Positions 18,216 through 27,664 of a stretch of DNA of 54,369 nucleotides are shown here, one piece after another. The stretch is from NCBI GenBank assembly GCA_964521105.1, contig CAZFPO010000010.1, positions 1 to 54,369 on the forward strand. The letters are read 5' to 3'. Origin of the DNA: JAQUGA01 sp964521105 (GTDB lineage: Bacteria; Bacteroidota; Bacteroidia; Bacteroidales; WCHB1-69). The translations under genes and the position numbers were made by a program. Each line of letters opens with the position of its first letter. Within the stretch, counting starts at the first letter, position 1. A model generated the notes under the pieces. The model had not been told where the DNA came from. It ran no database searches and worked only from the letters and a program-made list of their open reading frames with translations.

Positions 18216-18596
18216 TTAAGCTCCAATATGTTGTTTGTATTCAGCCGAATCCATTAAATGTGATAACTCGGAACTGTCGGTAATTTTAATTTTTATAATC
18301 CAGCCTTCGCCGTATGGATCTTTATTTATTAATTCTGGATTACTTTCCAATTTTGAATTAAATTCAACTACCTCTCCTCCAACAGGCATAAACATATCCG
18401 AAACAGTTTTTACAGCTTCAATTGTTCCAAACGACTCTTCAATTTCCAAAGTTTCACCTTCGGTTTCTACTTCAACAAAAACTACATCGCCTAATTCATG
18501 TTGTGCAAAATCGCTAACTCCAATAATGCCAAATTCACCTTCTACACGAATCCATTCGTGATCTTTTGTGTACTTTAAATTGTCTAATACTTTCAT
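18216..18596 (-). CDS. gcvH: Glycine cleavage system H protein
   Basis: This is the lipoyl-carrying shuttle protein of the glycine cleavage complex. It moves the aminomethyl group from P to T protein. The lipoylation motif ESFGTIEAVKTVSDM places the modified lysine at K63. Other conserved pieces are DHEWIRVE near the N-terminus and NPELINKDPYGEGWIIKIKI near the C-terminus. The length of 126 aa is standard. It is monocistronic with its own well-matched promoter. The gcvP and gcvT genes are not in this window. Confidence 0.96.
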   Translation of the reverse strand: MKVLDNLKYTKDHEWIRVEGEFGIIGVSDFAQHELGDVVFVEVETEGETLEIEESFGTIEAVKTVSDMFMPVGGEVVEFNSKLESNPELINKDPYGEGWIIKIKITDSSELSHLMDSAEYKQHIGA

Positions 18597-18630
18597 TTTT
18601 ATTTTTTTAAATGTTATAGTTTTCTTACCT

Positions 18631-18660
18631 CAAAAGTATATATTTTTTTTTAATTACAAA
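18631..18660 (-). promoter_or_regulatory. Promoter of gcvH
   Basis: On the minus strand TTTG (18657-18660), 18 bases and TACTTTTG (18631-18638) match the Bacteroidota consensus. The start codon is about 35 bases downstream. Confidence 0.7.
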
Positions 18661-18742
18661 AAATATTCTTTAAACATCAAAAATATTTTTTTATAACTTA
18701 ATTAAAAAAAAAATGTTATATTGCATAACTATTTGTTATTTC

Positions 18743-19219
18743 ATGGATTGGATTTGGTATTTGTTGTTTTTTTTGCTCTGGTTTGTTGGGTTAATAGGCT
18801 GTTTTGTGCCTGTTTTACCAGGACCTCCAATTGCTTTTATCGGTTTATTAGTGCTTCAGCTTTGCGATAAACCTCTTTTTTCAACATGGGCTTTAATTAT
18901 TTGGGCAGTTTTTATTGTTTTTATTACCTTTTTAGATTACTGGTTTCCAATTTATGGCACAAAAGTTTTTGGTGGTTCTAAATGGGGATCAAATGGTGCT
19001 CTTATTGGTATGTGTGTGGGTTTATTTGTGGGTCCATTAGGAATTTTTATAGGTGCTTTTATAGGTGCTTTTATAGGAGAATTATTAAATGGCAAAAGCA
19101 CATCTCATTCGTTGAACGCCGCCTTAGGGAGCTTTTTAGGGTTTTTAGCAGGTACTGTTGTTAAAGCAATTACGGTTTTTATGCTTCTAATTTATTTTTT
19201 TATTGGTTTAATATTTTAA
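18743..19219 (+). CDS. DUF456 membrane protein
   Basis: This is a 158-aa inner-membrane protein of the DUF456 family, function unknown. It shows VPVLPGPPIAFIGLL in the first hairpin and a long small-residue GxxxG stretch (GMCVGLFVGPLGIFIGAFIG) that favours helix packing. About four hydrophobic segments are visible. I chose the ATG at 18743 (MDWIWYLLFFLLW), the usual N-terminus of the family. An in-frame ATG at 18713 would add ten residues. The following transpeptidase gene begins 4 bases after its stop. Confidence 0.82.
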   Translation: MDWIWYLLFFLLWFVGLIGCFVPVLPGPPIAFIGLLVLQLCDKPLFSTWALIIWAVFIVFITFLDYWFPIYGTKVFGGSKWGSNGALIGMCVGLFVGPLGIFIGAFIGAFIGELLNGKSTSHSLNAALGSFLGFLAGTVVKAITVFMLLIYFFIGLIF

Positions 19220-19223
19220 TTTA

Positions 19224-20948
19224 ATGAAACAAATAATTTTAATTTTTTTTTTATCAATTTCTTTATCTCTATTTTATTCTTGTAATAAAAAAGTGAATAC
19301 AGATTATAAATTTAGTCTCGATTCGTTTATAAATGAGTTTTGTAATTCAACCAAAAGTAAAGAAGTAAATGATAAATTTTCAAATGTTTTTTGCTTATGC
19401 GACTTGTACCAAAAAAATTCATATAAACCTTTTTGGTTTTCAGCGGATACTTTAAACTCGAATGGAATTTTTGTCATAAATCACTTGTCTAATGCTTATC
19501 AGTATGGTCTTGATCCAAAATTCTATCATGTGAATGCTATTAAATTTTATCTTGAAAAATTTAATAAATCTAAAATGTTTAACAAGGAAATTGCACAGGT
19601 TATGGTTGAATTAGTGTTAACCGATTCCTACTTACTTTTTTGTCAGCACCTATCGTTTGGTTTTACTAAATCAATTGAATTAAATCGCAGTCAAAATTCT
19701 TGCTTATTTAATCAAATTATTATTTCAAAAATTCAATTAAATAAAATGGACGAAATTGCTAAAGAAATAGAGTGTAAGCAAATTCACTATTTAAATTATA
19801 GAAATGCATTAACTAATTTTTTTAATTCAATTTCTTACGATAATTTATCAATTCCCTATGTTTCTACCGATTCTATAAAAGCGTATCAACTTACTGCAAA
19901 AAGGCTTGTAGGTTTAAATATTTTAAATAAAAAAGAGGTAGATAATTATTCAAAAATTAAGCAAGCTATAAAAAAATATAAATATTTATTTGGAATTGAA
20001 GAAAATAATGTTTTGGATTCTATCACAATTAATTCAATGAATCAAAATATTGATAATTATAGAAATCAAAGCATAATGGTAACCGAAAAACTCAAACAAA
20101 TTGATGAGCAAAACGATAATTTTGTATTAATCAATATTCCCACTTATACCTTATTTTGGGTTGAATTAGGCGAATTAGCTACTACACACAAAGTAGTAGT
20201 TGGTACTGTTAAAAATCAAACCCCCGAATTAAGTAGCACTATATCAAAATTCACACTTTTTCCTGAATGGAATGTGCCTTATAAAATTGCAACTAAAGAA
20301 ATACTTCCTTGTGTGAAAAACAATGTAAAATATCTCGACAAACACAAATATGTTATTTCTTTAGGCTCCGGTAAAGATATCGATCCAAGTACCGTAAATT
20401 GGAAAAAATTAAATAATTCAAACTTCCCTTACAGAGTTAAGCAAACATCGGGCGAACATAATTCATTGGGAATTTTGAAATTCTTTTTTTCTAACTCAAA
20501 CGATGTTTATTTGCACGATACTCCGCAAAAGAATTTTTTCAATCGAACAGTCCGCTCATTTAGTCATGGTTGTATGCGATTACATCGTCCGTTTGATTTT
20601 TTAAAATTTGTTTTAGAATATCAGCAAGGATTGTATCATTTATCCGACGAAAAGTTGAAAGAAAAAGGATTGTACGAAAAGCAAAAGTTAAAATTCAAAA
20701 AAGTGTTAGATGAAAAAGAGAATATTCCATTAATTGATACTGTTAATGTTCATCTTGCCCAAAAAGTGAAAAAAGATTTCTTTTTGAAACGAGCTATTCC
20801 TATTCATGTTTGCTATTTTTCTTCTTTTTACGATATAGATGGGAATGTTCTATTTTATAAAGATATATACAAAAGAGATAGTTCGTTTTACAACAACTTA
20901 AATGCTTACAGAAATAAACAAATTAAAGTTTGGAATGATGGTAATTAA
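19224..20948 (+). CDS. Murein L,D-transpeptidase lipoprotein, YcbB-like
   Basis: This 574-aa lipoprotein (LSLFYSC, Cys about 20) has the layout of YcbB/LdtD enzymes. An alpha-helical N-terminal half with the TLNSNGIFV / YGLDP pattern is followed by an L,D-transpeptidase (YkuD) domain from about residue 290. The catalytic motif is SHGCMRLHRP, with nucleophile Cys450, and an upstream HDTP is present. Such enzymes form 3-3 peptide crosslinks or attach proteins to peptidoglycan in the periplasm. It follows the DUF456 gene by 4 bases and overlaps the convergent DUF4403 gene by 4 bases. Confidence 0.9.
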   Translation: MKQIILIFFLSISLSLFYSCNKKVNTDYKFSLDSFINEFCNSTKSKEVNDKFSNVFCLCDLYQKNSYKPFWFSADTLNSNGIFVINHLSNAYQYGLDPKFYHVNAIKFYLEKFNKSKMFNKEIAQVMVELVLTDSYLLFCQHLSFGFTKSIELNRSQNSCLFNQIIISKIQLNKMDEIAKEIECKQIHYLNYRNALTNFFNSISYDNLSIPYVSTDSIKAYQLTAKRLVGLNILNKKEVDNYSKIKQAIKKYKYLFGIEENNVLDSITINSMNQNIDNYRNQSIMVTEKLKQIDEQNDNFVLINIPTYTLFWVELGELATTHKVVVGTVKNQTPELSSTISKFTLFPEWNVPYKIATKEILPCVKNNVKYLDKHKYVISLGSGKDIDPSTVNWKKLNNSNFPYRVKQTSGEHNSLGILKFFFSNSNDVYLHDTPQKNFFNRTVRSFSHGCMRLHRPFDFLKFVLEYQQGLYHLSDEKLKEKGLYEKQKLKFKKVLDEKENIPLIDTVNVHLAQKVKKDFFLKRAIPIHVCYFSSFYDIDGNVLFYKDIYKRDSSFYNNLNAYRNKQIKVWNDGN

Positions 20949-22339
20949 TTTCCTAACCCATTAATAAACAAATCGGCATTTCCCTTAACAGTACCTGAAA
21001 GTTTTAAATTTTCTGGAAGAATAAAAATTTCTTTTATGTTTACATCACTTACGTTTCCTTTTAAAAATATCCCTTTTTGAATTTCATAATTTCCGATTTG
21101 TTTATTAACATCGGTTTTCATAGTATCGATATAAGATGATACTGGAAATTTTAAATAGGGTTCCATCTTATTTAAAATAGTGCCGTGTACTAGCCAATTG
21201 GCTGATTTTACTAAAACATTCTTTGTGCTTAGTTCAAAATCCGATTCTTTTATTTCAATAGTCCGAGTGTCTTTGTTGTAGAATGGAACACCCGTAAAAT
21301 AAATAACCCCTTTAACCGAACCACTAACTGTTAATACAAACACCATTTTGCCATTTTTACCAAAAAAATCAATGTCATCAATTTTAATATATTTTTTCCC
21401 CTGTTCAAACTTTTGTCCAATTAATTCTTTTTTAGCAATGTCTTTTATAAAAGTGTTTGAAACATCTACATTATAATTTATTAAAAATGATTTATCAAGT
21501 TTTGGACTGATAGTTAATGTTGGAAGTGCCGATTTTACAGTTTTACTTGGCTTAATACCAATAATGCAATCAATGAATGATTTAAAGCCAATCGTAAATT
21601 GAATATTGTTATTTTTTGTAGACATTGGTGAGCAAAATACTTCCATTGGTTTAATTACAAGCCACGTTACATTTTCTTCACTAATTAGCATTGGCTCCTG
21701 AACTTGAGACCAAGAATCGCCTGCAATTTTTTTTAATTCTACCGCATCAGATATGCTTTTATCTATTTGTTTATTAATTAAATTAGGACAAGTTTTTAAT
21801 GCAATGTCTAAAATAGATGATATGGGGACATCTACTCCTACAATTTTTAATACTGGTTTTGTAATCCATTCGTAACTCGAAATTCTTGTGTATGTGGCGA
21901 TATCCCAGTTTGGAGAAATATTAACTCCGGTTGAAAACGACATGGATAACTCACCCGAAACCTCATAATAGTCAGATATTGAAAAGCCAAATTGTTCAAC
22001 TTTCCAACCAAATTTCGACCAAATCTTTAAAGGAATTGTATATTTTAATTGATTATTTTCGGCTTTAATTACAAAATTTTTCGACTTTGTAATCTTCATT
22101 TGTAAATTGTCATCATCTAAATTTTTGTCTTCATAAATTACTCCTGCAAACTGTTGATTTACCGATTTTTCAATTTCAGACATGTTTAGTGTTATAGGAA
22201 TCGAAATCATTGAAATTTCGGGAGTAAAAACTGGGGGTTGATATTCAGCTATAGGTTTATCAACTTTAACTGTTTTGCATGACAACAACAAAAACAATGT
22301 TGATAAAATTGAAATACTAATTGAAAATTTTGAATTCAT
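20945..22339 (-). CDS. DUF4403 lipoprotein
   Basis: The 464-aa predicted lipoprotein (LFLLLSC, Cys about 21) belongs to the DUF4403 family. The N-terminal pattern SMISIPITLNMSEIEKSVNQQF and a long beta-rich body are characteristic. The family is suspected to form elongated lipid-handling folds, but this is inference only. Its stop overlaps that of the L,D-transpeptidase by 4 bases in a convergent arrangement. The orphan zinc-ribbon gene ends before it on the same strand, 3 bases upstream of its start, so they may be co-transcribed. Confidence 0.75.
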   Translation of the reverse strand: MNSKFSISISILSTLFLLLSCKTVKVDKPIAEYQPPVFTPEISMISIPITLNMSEIEKSVNQQFAGVIYEDKNLDDDNLQMKITKSKNFVIKAENNQLKYTIPLKIWSKFGWKVEQFGFSISDYYEVSGELSMSFSTGVNISPNWDIATYTRISSYEWITKPVLKIVGVDVPISSILDIALKTCPNLINKQIDKSISDAVELKKIAGDSWSQVQEPMLISEENVTWLVIKPMEVFCSPMSTKNNNIQFTIGFKSFIDCIIGIKPSKTVKSALPTLTISPKLDKSFLINYNVDVSNTFIKDIAKKELIGQKFEQGKKYIKIDDIDFFGKNGKMVFVLTVSGSVKGVIYFTGVPFYNKDTRTIEIKESDFELSTKNVLVKSANWLVHGTILNKMEPYLKFPVSSYIDTMKTDVNKQIGNYEIQKGIFLKGNVSDVNIKEIFILPENLKLSGTVKGNADLFINGLGN

Positions 22340-22342
22340 TTT

Positions 22343-22774
22343 TTATTGATGTTTATTTTTAAATTCAGTTAAGCCAAATGCCGCTTTATGCCCTTCTTGA
22401 TTTATACAATGTATTAATTTCTTTTTCAATCCCCAGCATGTCATATTCCGAAAATTTAATTTTTCGGATAATTTTCTAGTTGATATTTGGGGGGAATTAC
22501 AAACTTCATACGCAATTTTAAATGCATCGGGTAGTGAAATTTTACACCCGTGAAACAACGTATGAGCAGTGGCTGATTCAATGTGCTTGCACTTAGTGCA
22601 TCTTCGCGAATAAGGAGTTTTGCCTTCGCAATAGTTTGTGTTTCCACATTTACGACACACATATCCCACAGCCCATTTTTTCTCAGACAGCCATTTTAAA
22701 CAACTCTCTTTTGACGAAAATTTATTTTCAAAATCCGAAATGCTGATTTTATCAAAAAAGTCAAAATGTTCCAT
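22343..22774 (-). CDS. Orphan IS1595-type transposase zinc-ribbon protein
   Basis: This 143-aa protein carries the zinc-ribbon domain found at the N-terminus of IS1595/ISXO2-family transposases. CRKCG and CTKCK form the two zinc knuckles, followed by the downstream HTLFHGCKISLPDAFKIAY pattern. It ends after a short helical segment, and no DDE/DDN nuclease domain follows. No terminal inverted repeats are seen, so this looks like a domesticated or remnant DNA-binding protein rather than a mobile element. I prefer the ATG at 22772-22774 (MEHFDFF), the usual start. An in-frame ATG at 22801 adds nine residues. Confidence 0.75.
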   Translation of the reverse strand: MEHFDFFDKISISDFENKFSSKESCLKWLSEKKWAVGYVCRKCGNTNYCEGKTPYSRRCTKCKHIESATAHTLFHGCKISLPDAFKIAYEVCNSPQISTRKLSEKLNFRNMTCWGLKKKLIHCINQEGHKAAFGLTEFKNKHQ

Positions 22775-22852
22775 AAATGCAAAATTAGAAATTTTAAGCA
22801 TTCTGAAATCCTTAATAATTAAAAATCTTTAAATTCAAATGTTAATTTTAAA

Positions 22853-22860
22853 TATGTTTG
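22853..22860 (+). promoter_or_regulatory. -7 box of the deacetylase-like lipoprotein gene
   Basis: TATGTTTG fits TAnnTTTG and lies 22 bases before the ATG at 22883. A second match (TAATTTTG, 22871-22878) is too close to the start codon to leave a leader. No good -33 TTG was found. Confidence 0.4.
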
Positions 22861-22882
22861 GATTTTAGTATAATTTTGAAAC

Positions 22883-23758
22883 ATGAAAATAAGCAAATTT
22901 TATTTTTTTATTTTATTTTTTTTAATCTCTTGTCGAAAAAGTGAAATCCCAATTCCACCCTCAATTGATGATAACCCAAATTTATCAGAACTTGAAGACT
23001 ATATTAGATATAAACAAGATAGGAGGGCTGTTTTTACCTATCAACAATTTGATGAATTATTGAAAAAATTATCATACGATAAATTTATTGTTCTTCCAAT
23101 CAATGAGTTTAAAGATTCAATTAACTTAAAAAAAGTAATGATTGGATTTCGACATGATGTTGACTGTCATCCGTTTAAAGCATTAGAAATGGCAAAATTT
23201 GAACATGATTATAATTTTAGAACGACCTTTTATATTTTAGCTACTGCCGAGTATTATGGCAAAATTACTAAAAGAGGTGCTCATCGATTTAGATGTTTAG
23301 ACGAGATTTATCAAAAAATTTCTAATTATCATCATGAAATTGGGATTCATAACGATTTGCTTACCATTATGATCAAATACCATCTTAATCCATTAGAGTT
23401 TAATAAAGAAGAGATGGATTATTATAAAAGTATCGGAATCGATGTAAATGGAACCTCCTCACATGGTTCTAAAATTGCCAGAGAAACTGTTCCAAATTAC
23501 CAAGTTTTTTCTGATTTTGCCACAAAAGAATTCGTTTTATACGACGGACGCCGATTCAAGTTGGGTGAATATAGTTTGAATAGATACGGCTTTGATTATG
23601 AATCGTATCATATCGATTATAATAAATATTTTTCTGATAGAGGCGGAGTTTGGAATGTACCTGGTGGATTTGAACAAGTACTCAATGAGCTAGATAATTC
23701 TAAACCTGGCGATAGAATTCAAATATTGTTACACCCAGTTTGGTGGGGGAAAAACTAA
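22883..23758 (+). CDS. Polysaccharide-deacetylase-like (NodB-fold) lipoprotein
   Basis: The 291-aa lipoprotein (LFFLISC) has a carbohydrate-esterase-4-like fold. FRHDVDCHP contains the catalytic/metal-site D-V-D pattern, EIGIHNDLL supplies the H of the metal triad region, and the C-terminal RIQILLHPVWW resembles the last NodB motif. Members deacetylate N-acetylated or O-acetylated glycans, and here neither substrate nor activity is shown. It is a stand-alone gene just upstream of the flippase operon. A role in surface-polysaccharide modification would fit but is inference. Confidence 0.7.
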   Translation: MKISKFYFFILFFLISCRKSEIPIPPSIDDNPNLSELEDYIRYKQDRRAVFTYQQFDELLKKLSYDKFIVLPINEFKDSINLKKVMIGFRHDVDCHPFKALEMAKFEHDYNFRTTFYILATAEYYGKITKRGAHRFRCLDEIYQKISNYHHEIGIHNDLLTIMIKYHLNPLEFNKEEMDYYKSIGIDVNGTSSHGSKIARETVPNYQVFSDFATKEFVLYDGRRFKLGEYSLNRYGFDYESYHIDYNKYFSDRGGVWNVPGGFEQVLNELDNSKPGDRIQILLHPVWWGKN

Positions 23759-23829
23759 TGCTTAGGTTGTTTTTTGATATGCTGAAATAATAAAATAATA
23801 AATCTTTGTGTTTAATAGAACAACAATAA

Positions 23830-23858
23830 TTGTAAACAATAATTTTCGATTACTTTTG
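23830..23858 (+). promoter_or_regulatory. Promoter of the flippase-dut-TPR operon
   Basis: TTG (23830-23832), 18 bases and TACTTTTG (23851-23858) match the Bacteroidota consensus. It fixes the transcription start at about 23863 and supports the TTG start codon at 23878 with a roughly 15-base leader. Confidence 0.7.
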
Positions 23859-23877
23859 CCAAATAAAATTATATTCA

Positions 23878-25371
23878 TTGAGTTCACTTAAAAATTTAGC
23901 TGGTCAAACTGTTATTTATGGTGTATCAAGCATCATAGGTCGTTTACTAAATTACCTTTTAGTACCACTTCATGTTTACATTTTTACTAATCCTAGTGAA
24001 TATGGGGTTGTTGGAGAAATGTATGCTTGGGTGAGCCTTTTAATTGTTGTTCTGGTTTATGGCATGGAAACCGCTTTTTTTAGATATAATGAACTAGAAG
24101 AAAATAAAAATAAAGTATTTGGCACATCTTTTATTTCGCTTTTAATTACTTCAGCTCTTTTTGTGCTTTTTATGCTCAATTTTATTAATCCAATTGCCGA
24201 ACTTTTACAATATCAGGCAAACCCCGAATACCTTCTGTGGTTTTCGTTTATTATTGTGTTAGATGTTTTAAGTACTATTCCGTTTGCTCGATTACGTGCT
24301 CAAAATAGAGCTAAAAGATTTGCTTCTATTAAAATTATTGGAATTTTAGTAAACGTCATTTTAAATTTATTTTTTCTGCTATTTTGTCCATGGCTTTCCG
24401 AATACCCACAATATGAATTTTTAATTTCGTGGTTTTATAGCCCATCGGTAGGAATAGGTTATATCTTTCTGGCAAATTTGTTTTCTAGTTTTGTTACCCT
24501 TTTGTTTTTAATTCCAGTAATTAAAATTAGAGATATAAGTTTCAATTTTAAACTATGGAAAAGTATGTTTTACTATGCATTTCCATTATTGATTTTTGGT
24601 TTAGCAGGCATAATTAACGAAACGATGGATAGAATTTTAATTAAAGTTTTGTCCAATCCTGATATTGCTATGAGCCAAGTTGGTATTTATAGTGCTTGTT
24701 ATAAAATTTCAATTATGATGACAATTTTTATTCAAGCTTTTAAATATGCTGCCGAACCTTTTTTCTTTTCTAAGGCAAAAGATTCAGATGCAAAACACGC
24801 CTATTCAATGGTTATGACGTACTTTGTAGCAACTTGTTCCTTTATTTTTCTCACAATAATGTTGTATATGGATATTGTTAAAAATTTTGTGAGCGCTTCT
24901 TATCAAGAGGGTTTAGGTGTTGTTCCAATATTATTAATGGCAAACTTATTTTTAGGAGTGTTTTATAATTTATCGGTATGGTATAAAATTACTGGGCAAA
25001 CCCGTTTTGGAGCCTACATTTCAATATTTGGTGCAATCATTACCTTGGTTTTAAATTATTTATTAATTCCAGTAATGGGATATATGGGTGCTGCATGGAC
25101 AACCTTTATATGTTATGGCTCAATGATGATTATCTCATTTTTTTTAAGTCAAAAATATTATTACATAAAATACAATTTAAAAAAGGTATTCGGCTATTTG
25201 CTGCTATCTGTTGCTCTATATTTTTCTAGTTTATTTATTCCAAAAATAGACCAACCCATTAATTTAGCTATAAATACACTGCTGTTGCTTTTTTATGTAT
25301 CAATAATTTATTTGTCCGAGCGCAAAACTATTCGTTCATTATTAAGTGATCCTAAAATAAAAAATGATTAA
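23878..25371 (+). CDS. Polysaccharide flippase, MOP/Wzx-like family
   Basis: This 497-aa protein has 12-14 predicted TM helices with the MOP-superfamily N-terminus (LAGQTVIYGVSSIIGRLLNYLLVP) typical of oligosaccharide/lipid flippases (RfbX, MurJ relatives), given here in part as AGQTVIYGVSSIIGRLL. It presumably moves lipid-linked glycans across the inner membrane. The start codon is TTG at 23878. No ATG exists close by, and the promoter position agrees. It heads an operon with dut (3-base gap) and a TPR lipoprotein, an order I recall from other Bacteroidota. Confidence 0.85.
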   Translation: MSSLKNLAGQTVIYGVSSIIGRLLNYLLVPLHVYIFTNPSEYGVVGEMYAWVSLLIVVLVYGMETAFFRYNELEENKNKVFGTSFISLLITSALFVLFMLNFINPIAELLQYQANPEYLLWFSFIIVLDVLSTIPFARLRAQNRAKRFASIKIIGILVNVILNLFFLLFCPWLSEYPQYEFLISWFYSPSVGIGYIFLANLFSSFVTLLFLIPVIKIRDISFNFKLWKSMFYYAFPLLIFGLAGIINETMDRILIKVLSNPDIAMSQVGIYSACYKISIMMTIFIQAFKYAAEPFFFSKAKDSDAKHAYSMVMTYFVATCSFIFLTIMLYMDIVKNFVSASYQEGLGVVPILLMANLFLGVFYNLSVWYKITGQTRFGAYISIFGAIITLVLNYLLIPVMGYMGAAWTTFICYGSMMIISFFLSQKYYYIKYNLKKVFGYLLLSVALYFSSLFIPKIDQPINLAINTLLLLFYVSIIYLSERKTIRSLLSDPKIKND

Positions 25372-25374
25372 TTT

Positions 25375-25815
25375 ATGGAAAAAGTTAAAGTATCTATTGT
25401 TAACAGTTCAAAGCATAAACTACCCCATTACGAAACAGAGTTTTCGGCTGGTATGGATTTACGAGCAAATATTGATGAACCTATAATTCTAAAATCTCTT
25501 GATAGAGCAATTATTCCAACTGGTTTGTTTATTGAACTTCCTAAAGGGTTTGAGGCTCAAATTCGCCCACGAAGTGGATTGGCTGCAAAATTCGGAATAA
25601 CAGTGCTTAATACACCTGGTACTATTGATGCCGATTATCGTGGAGAAATTAAAATTATTTTGGTCAATTTATCAAACCATGGTTTTCAGATTAATGATGG
25701 CGAAAGAATTGCTCAAATGGTTGTTGCAAAGCATGAAGTGGTTGAGTGGTTTCAGGTTTCAACCTTAAACAAAACCGAAAGGGGTGCCGGAGGATTTGGG
25801 CACACAGGTATCTAA
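25375..25815 (+). CDS. dut: dUTP diphosphatase
   Basis: This trimeric dUTPase hydrolyses dUTP to dUMP and pyrophosphate, keeping uracil out of DNA and supplying dTMP synthesis. All five family motifs are visible: SAGMDLRANI (I), RPRSGLAAKFGI (II), NTPGTIDADYRGEIK (III, with catalytic Asp), GERIAQMVV (IV) and RGAGGFGHTG (V, the C-terminal P-loop-like arm). The length of 146 aa is standard. It lies 3 bases after the flippase and 9 bases before the TPR lipoprotein. Confidence 0.97.
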   Translation: MEKVKVSIVNSSKHKLPHYETEFSAGMDLRANIDEPIILKSLDRAIIPTGLFIELPKGFEAQIRPRSGLAAKFGITVLNTPGTIDADYRGEIKIILVNLSNHGFQINDGERIAQMVVAKHEVVEWFQVSTLNKTERGAGGFGHTGI

Positions 25816-25824
25816 AAATATTTT

Positions 25825-27558
25825 ATGAAAATTCGGATCTATCTAATACTTATTATTTTTGTTTTGCTTAGTTCCTGCAAAACAAAAAATGTATCATCAA
25901 CTAATCGTCAGAGACCACTTGTTTTTATCGCTAAACAAAATGATTTCAAATTTACCGCATCATTAATCGATGCTGTGAAAGAAAAAAACATCGGAAATTT
26001 AAAAGAAGCTGAAAAAATACTACTCGAATTATACGATATTAATCCAAGTAGCGATGCCGTATGCTATCAGTTGGCTATGGTTAAGCAAATGCAATCAAAA
26101 CCGATAGAAGCCATAACTTATGCTCAAAATGCTTTGAAAATTTTACCCGAAAATCAATGGTATTTAAATTTATTGGGCGATTTATATGATGAAACATCAA
26201 ATTTTTCACAATCAAATGTAATATGGAAAAAACTTGTAACGCTTTTTCCTCAGCAACTTGAATATTACTATAGTTTGGTTTTGTCGAACATTTATCAAGG
26301 AAAATGGGAAGATGCTGTAAATGCATACGATATGCTAGAGAAACAAACAGGACCAAACGAAGAACTTGCTTTGGCTAAACAGCGTATTTGGCTTCGATTA
26401 AATAAAGTGGATAAGGCAATAAACGAAATTCAAAAATTAATCGATTTATATCCTCGCGAATCAAGATATTATTTAATGGCAGGCGATTTATGTTTAAGTA
26501 ATAAACTATTCGATAGAGCAAAATCATATTACGATAAAGCGATTGGTATTGACCCACTCAATCCATATATCTCGATTTCTTTAGCCGATTATTACAAAAA
26601 AACAAATCAACGAGAAAAATCTTATGAAAATTTAAAAAATGCATTTGGAAACTCACAAATGGATATTGACACCAAAATAAAAGTATTAATGTCGTATTAT
26701 TCGGTTACAGAAGTATACGACACATTACTTTCAGATGCTTATACCCTTACCGAAATTTTAATAAAAACTCACCCCGACGAACCAAAAGCATGGTCGATGT
26801 ATGGCGATTTTTTAATTCGCGACAAAAAATATGATGAAGCAAAAAATGCTTTTATTAAAGTACTGGAGTTTGATAAAAGTAAATATGTAATTTGGGAGCA
26901 ACTTTTAATGATTTTTACCTATCAACTCGATAATGAAAATATGTTAAAATATAGTAACGAAGCAATTGATTTGTTTCCTAGCCAACCCTATTTGTTTTTA
27001 ATAAAAGGAATGGCGTTATATAATAAAGGTGATTATGAATCAGCTGTTAAATCATTTGAATTTGGTAAAAATCTAACGATAAGTAACGATGAAACAGCTC
27101 TAAATATTTGGGTTTATTTAGGTGAAACATATCATAAATTGAACGATAATGTTCGTTCTGACAAAGCGTTTGATAAGGCTTTGATGATAAGTCCTAAAAA
27201 TACTTATGTTTTAAACAACTATGCTTTTTATTTATCCTTGCGAAATGAAAATTTAGAAAAAGCTAAGAAAATGGCAGAAGTGTTAGTTCGATTGAAACCG
27301 GATAATTATTCTTATCAAGATACTTATGCTTGGGTTTTATTCAAAATGAAAAATTACAATGAAGCTAAAATTTGGATTGATAAAGCCATCATAAATGGTG
27401 GAGATGCCAATCCAACCATTATAGAACATTATGGCGACATTTTGTGGATGTTAAATGATAAAGAAAATGCCGTTTTATATTGGGAAAAATCAAAAAATGC
27501 TGGAAATGAATCCAAAATTTTAATTCAAAAAATTGAAAAAAAAATATTTCTAGAATAA
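25825..27558 (+). CDS. TPR-repeat lipoprotein
   Basis: The 577-aa lipoprotein (VLLSSCKT, Cys about 18) consists almost wholly of tetratricopeptide repeats, from about residue 40 to the end. They show the usual W-L-G-Y-A-F-A-P spacing, for example SYYKKTNQREKSY, MYGDFLIRDKKYDEA and YLGETYHKLNDNVRSDKAF. TPR arrays serve as protein-binding scaffolds. It closes the flippase-dut-TPR operon. In many Bacteroidota a DUF4292 gene follows at this place, but here that gene sits about 6 kb away, at 33794. The position suggests cell-envelope biogenesis, not proven. Confidence 0.85.
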   Translation: MKIRIYLILIIFVLLSSCKTKNVSSTNRQRPLVFIAKQNDFKFTASLIDAVKEKNIGNLKEAEKILLELYDINPSSDAVCYQLAMVKQMQSKPIEAITYAQNALKILPENQWYLNLLGDLYDETSNFSQSNVIWKKLVTLFPQQLEYYYSLVLSNIYQGKWEDAVNAYDMLEKQTGPNEELALAKQRIWLRLNKVDKAINEIQKLIDLYPRESRYYLMAGDLCLSNKLFDRAKSYYDKAIGIDPLNPYISISLADYYKKTNQREKSYENLKNAFGNSQMDIDTKIKVLMSYYSVTEVYDTLLSDAYTLTEILIKTHPDEPKAWSMYGDFLIRDKKYDEAKNAFIKVLEFDKSKYVIWEQLLMIFTYQLDNENMLKYSNEAIDLFPSQPYLFLIKGMALYNKGDYESAVKSFEFGKNLTISNDETALNIWVYLGETYHKLNDNVRSDKAFDKALMISPKNTYVLNNYAFYLSLRNENLEKAKKMAEVLVRLKPDNYSYQDTYAWVLFKMKNYNEAKIWIDKAIINGGDANPTIIEHYGDILWMLNDKENAVLYWEKSKNAGNESKILIQKIEKKIFLE

Positions 27559-27607
27559 ATTTTTGGCATGAAAAATGTTTAATTTTTAAAATATTGTAAA
27601 AAAAATG

Positions 27608-27615
27608 TATCTTTG
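27608..27615 (+). promoter_or_regulatory. -7 box of the GldM-C-terminal-like gene
   Basis: TATCTTTG matches TAnnTTTG exactly and lies 49 bases before the ATG at 27665. A good -33 TTG was not found at 18-20 bases. Confidence 0.5.
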
Positions 27616-27664
27616 TTTTATAATTGGGATAAAATAAAATAAATTATTAATAAAAAAAATAACT

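Noticed and set aside
22343..22801. Complete insertion sequence
   Set aside because: Only the zinc-ribbon part of an IS1595 transposase is present. I found neither the DDE domain, terminal inverted repeats nor target-site duplications.
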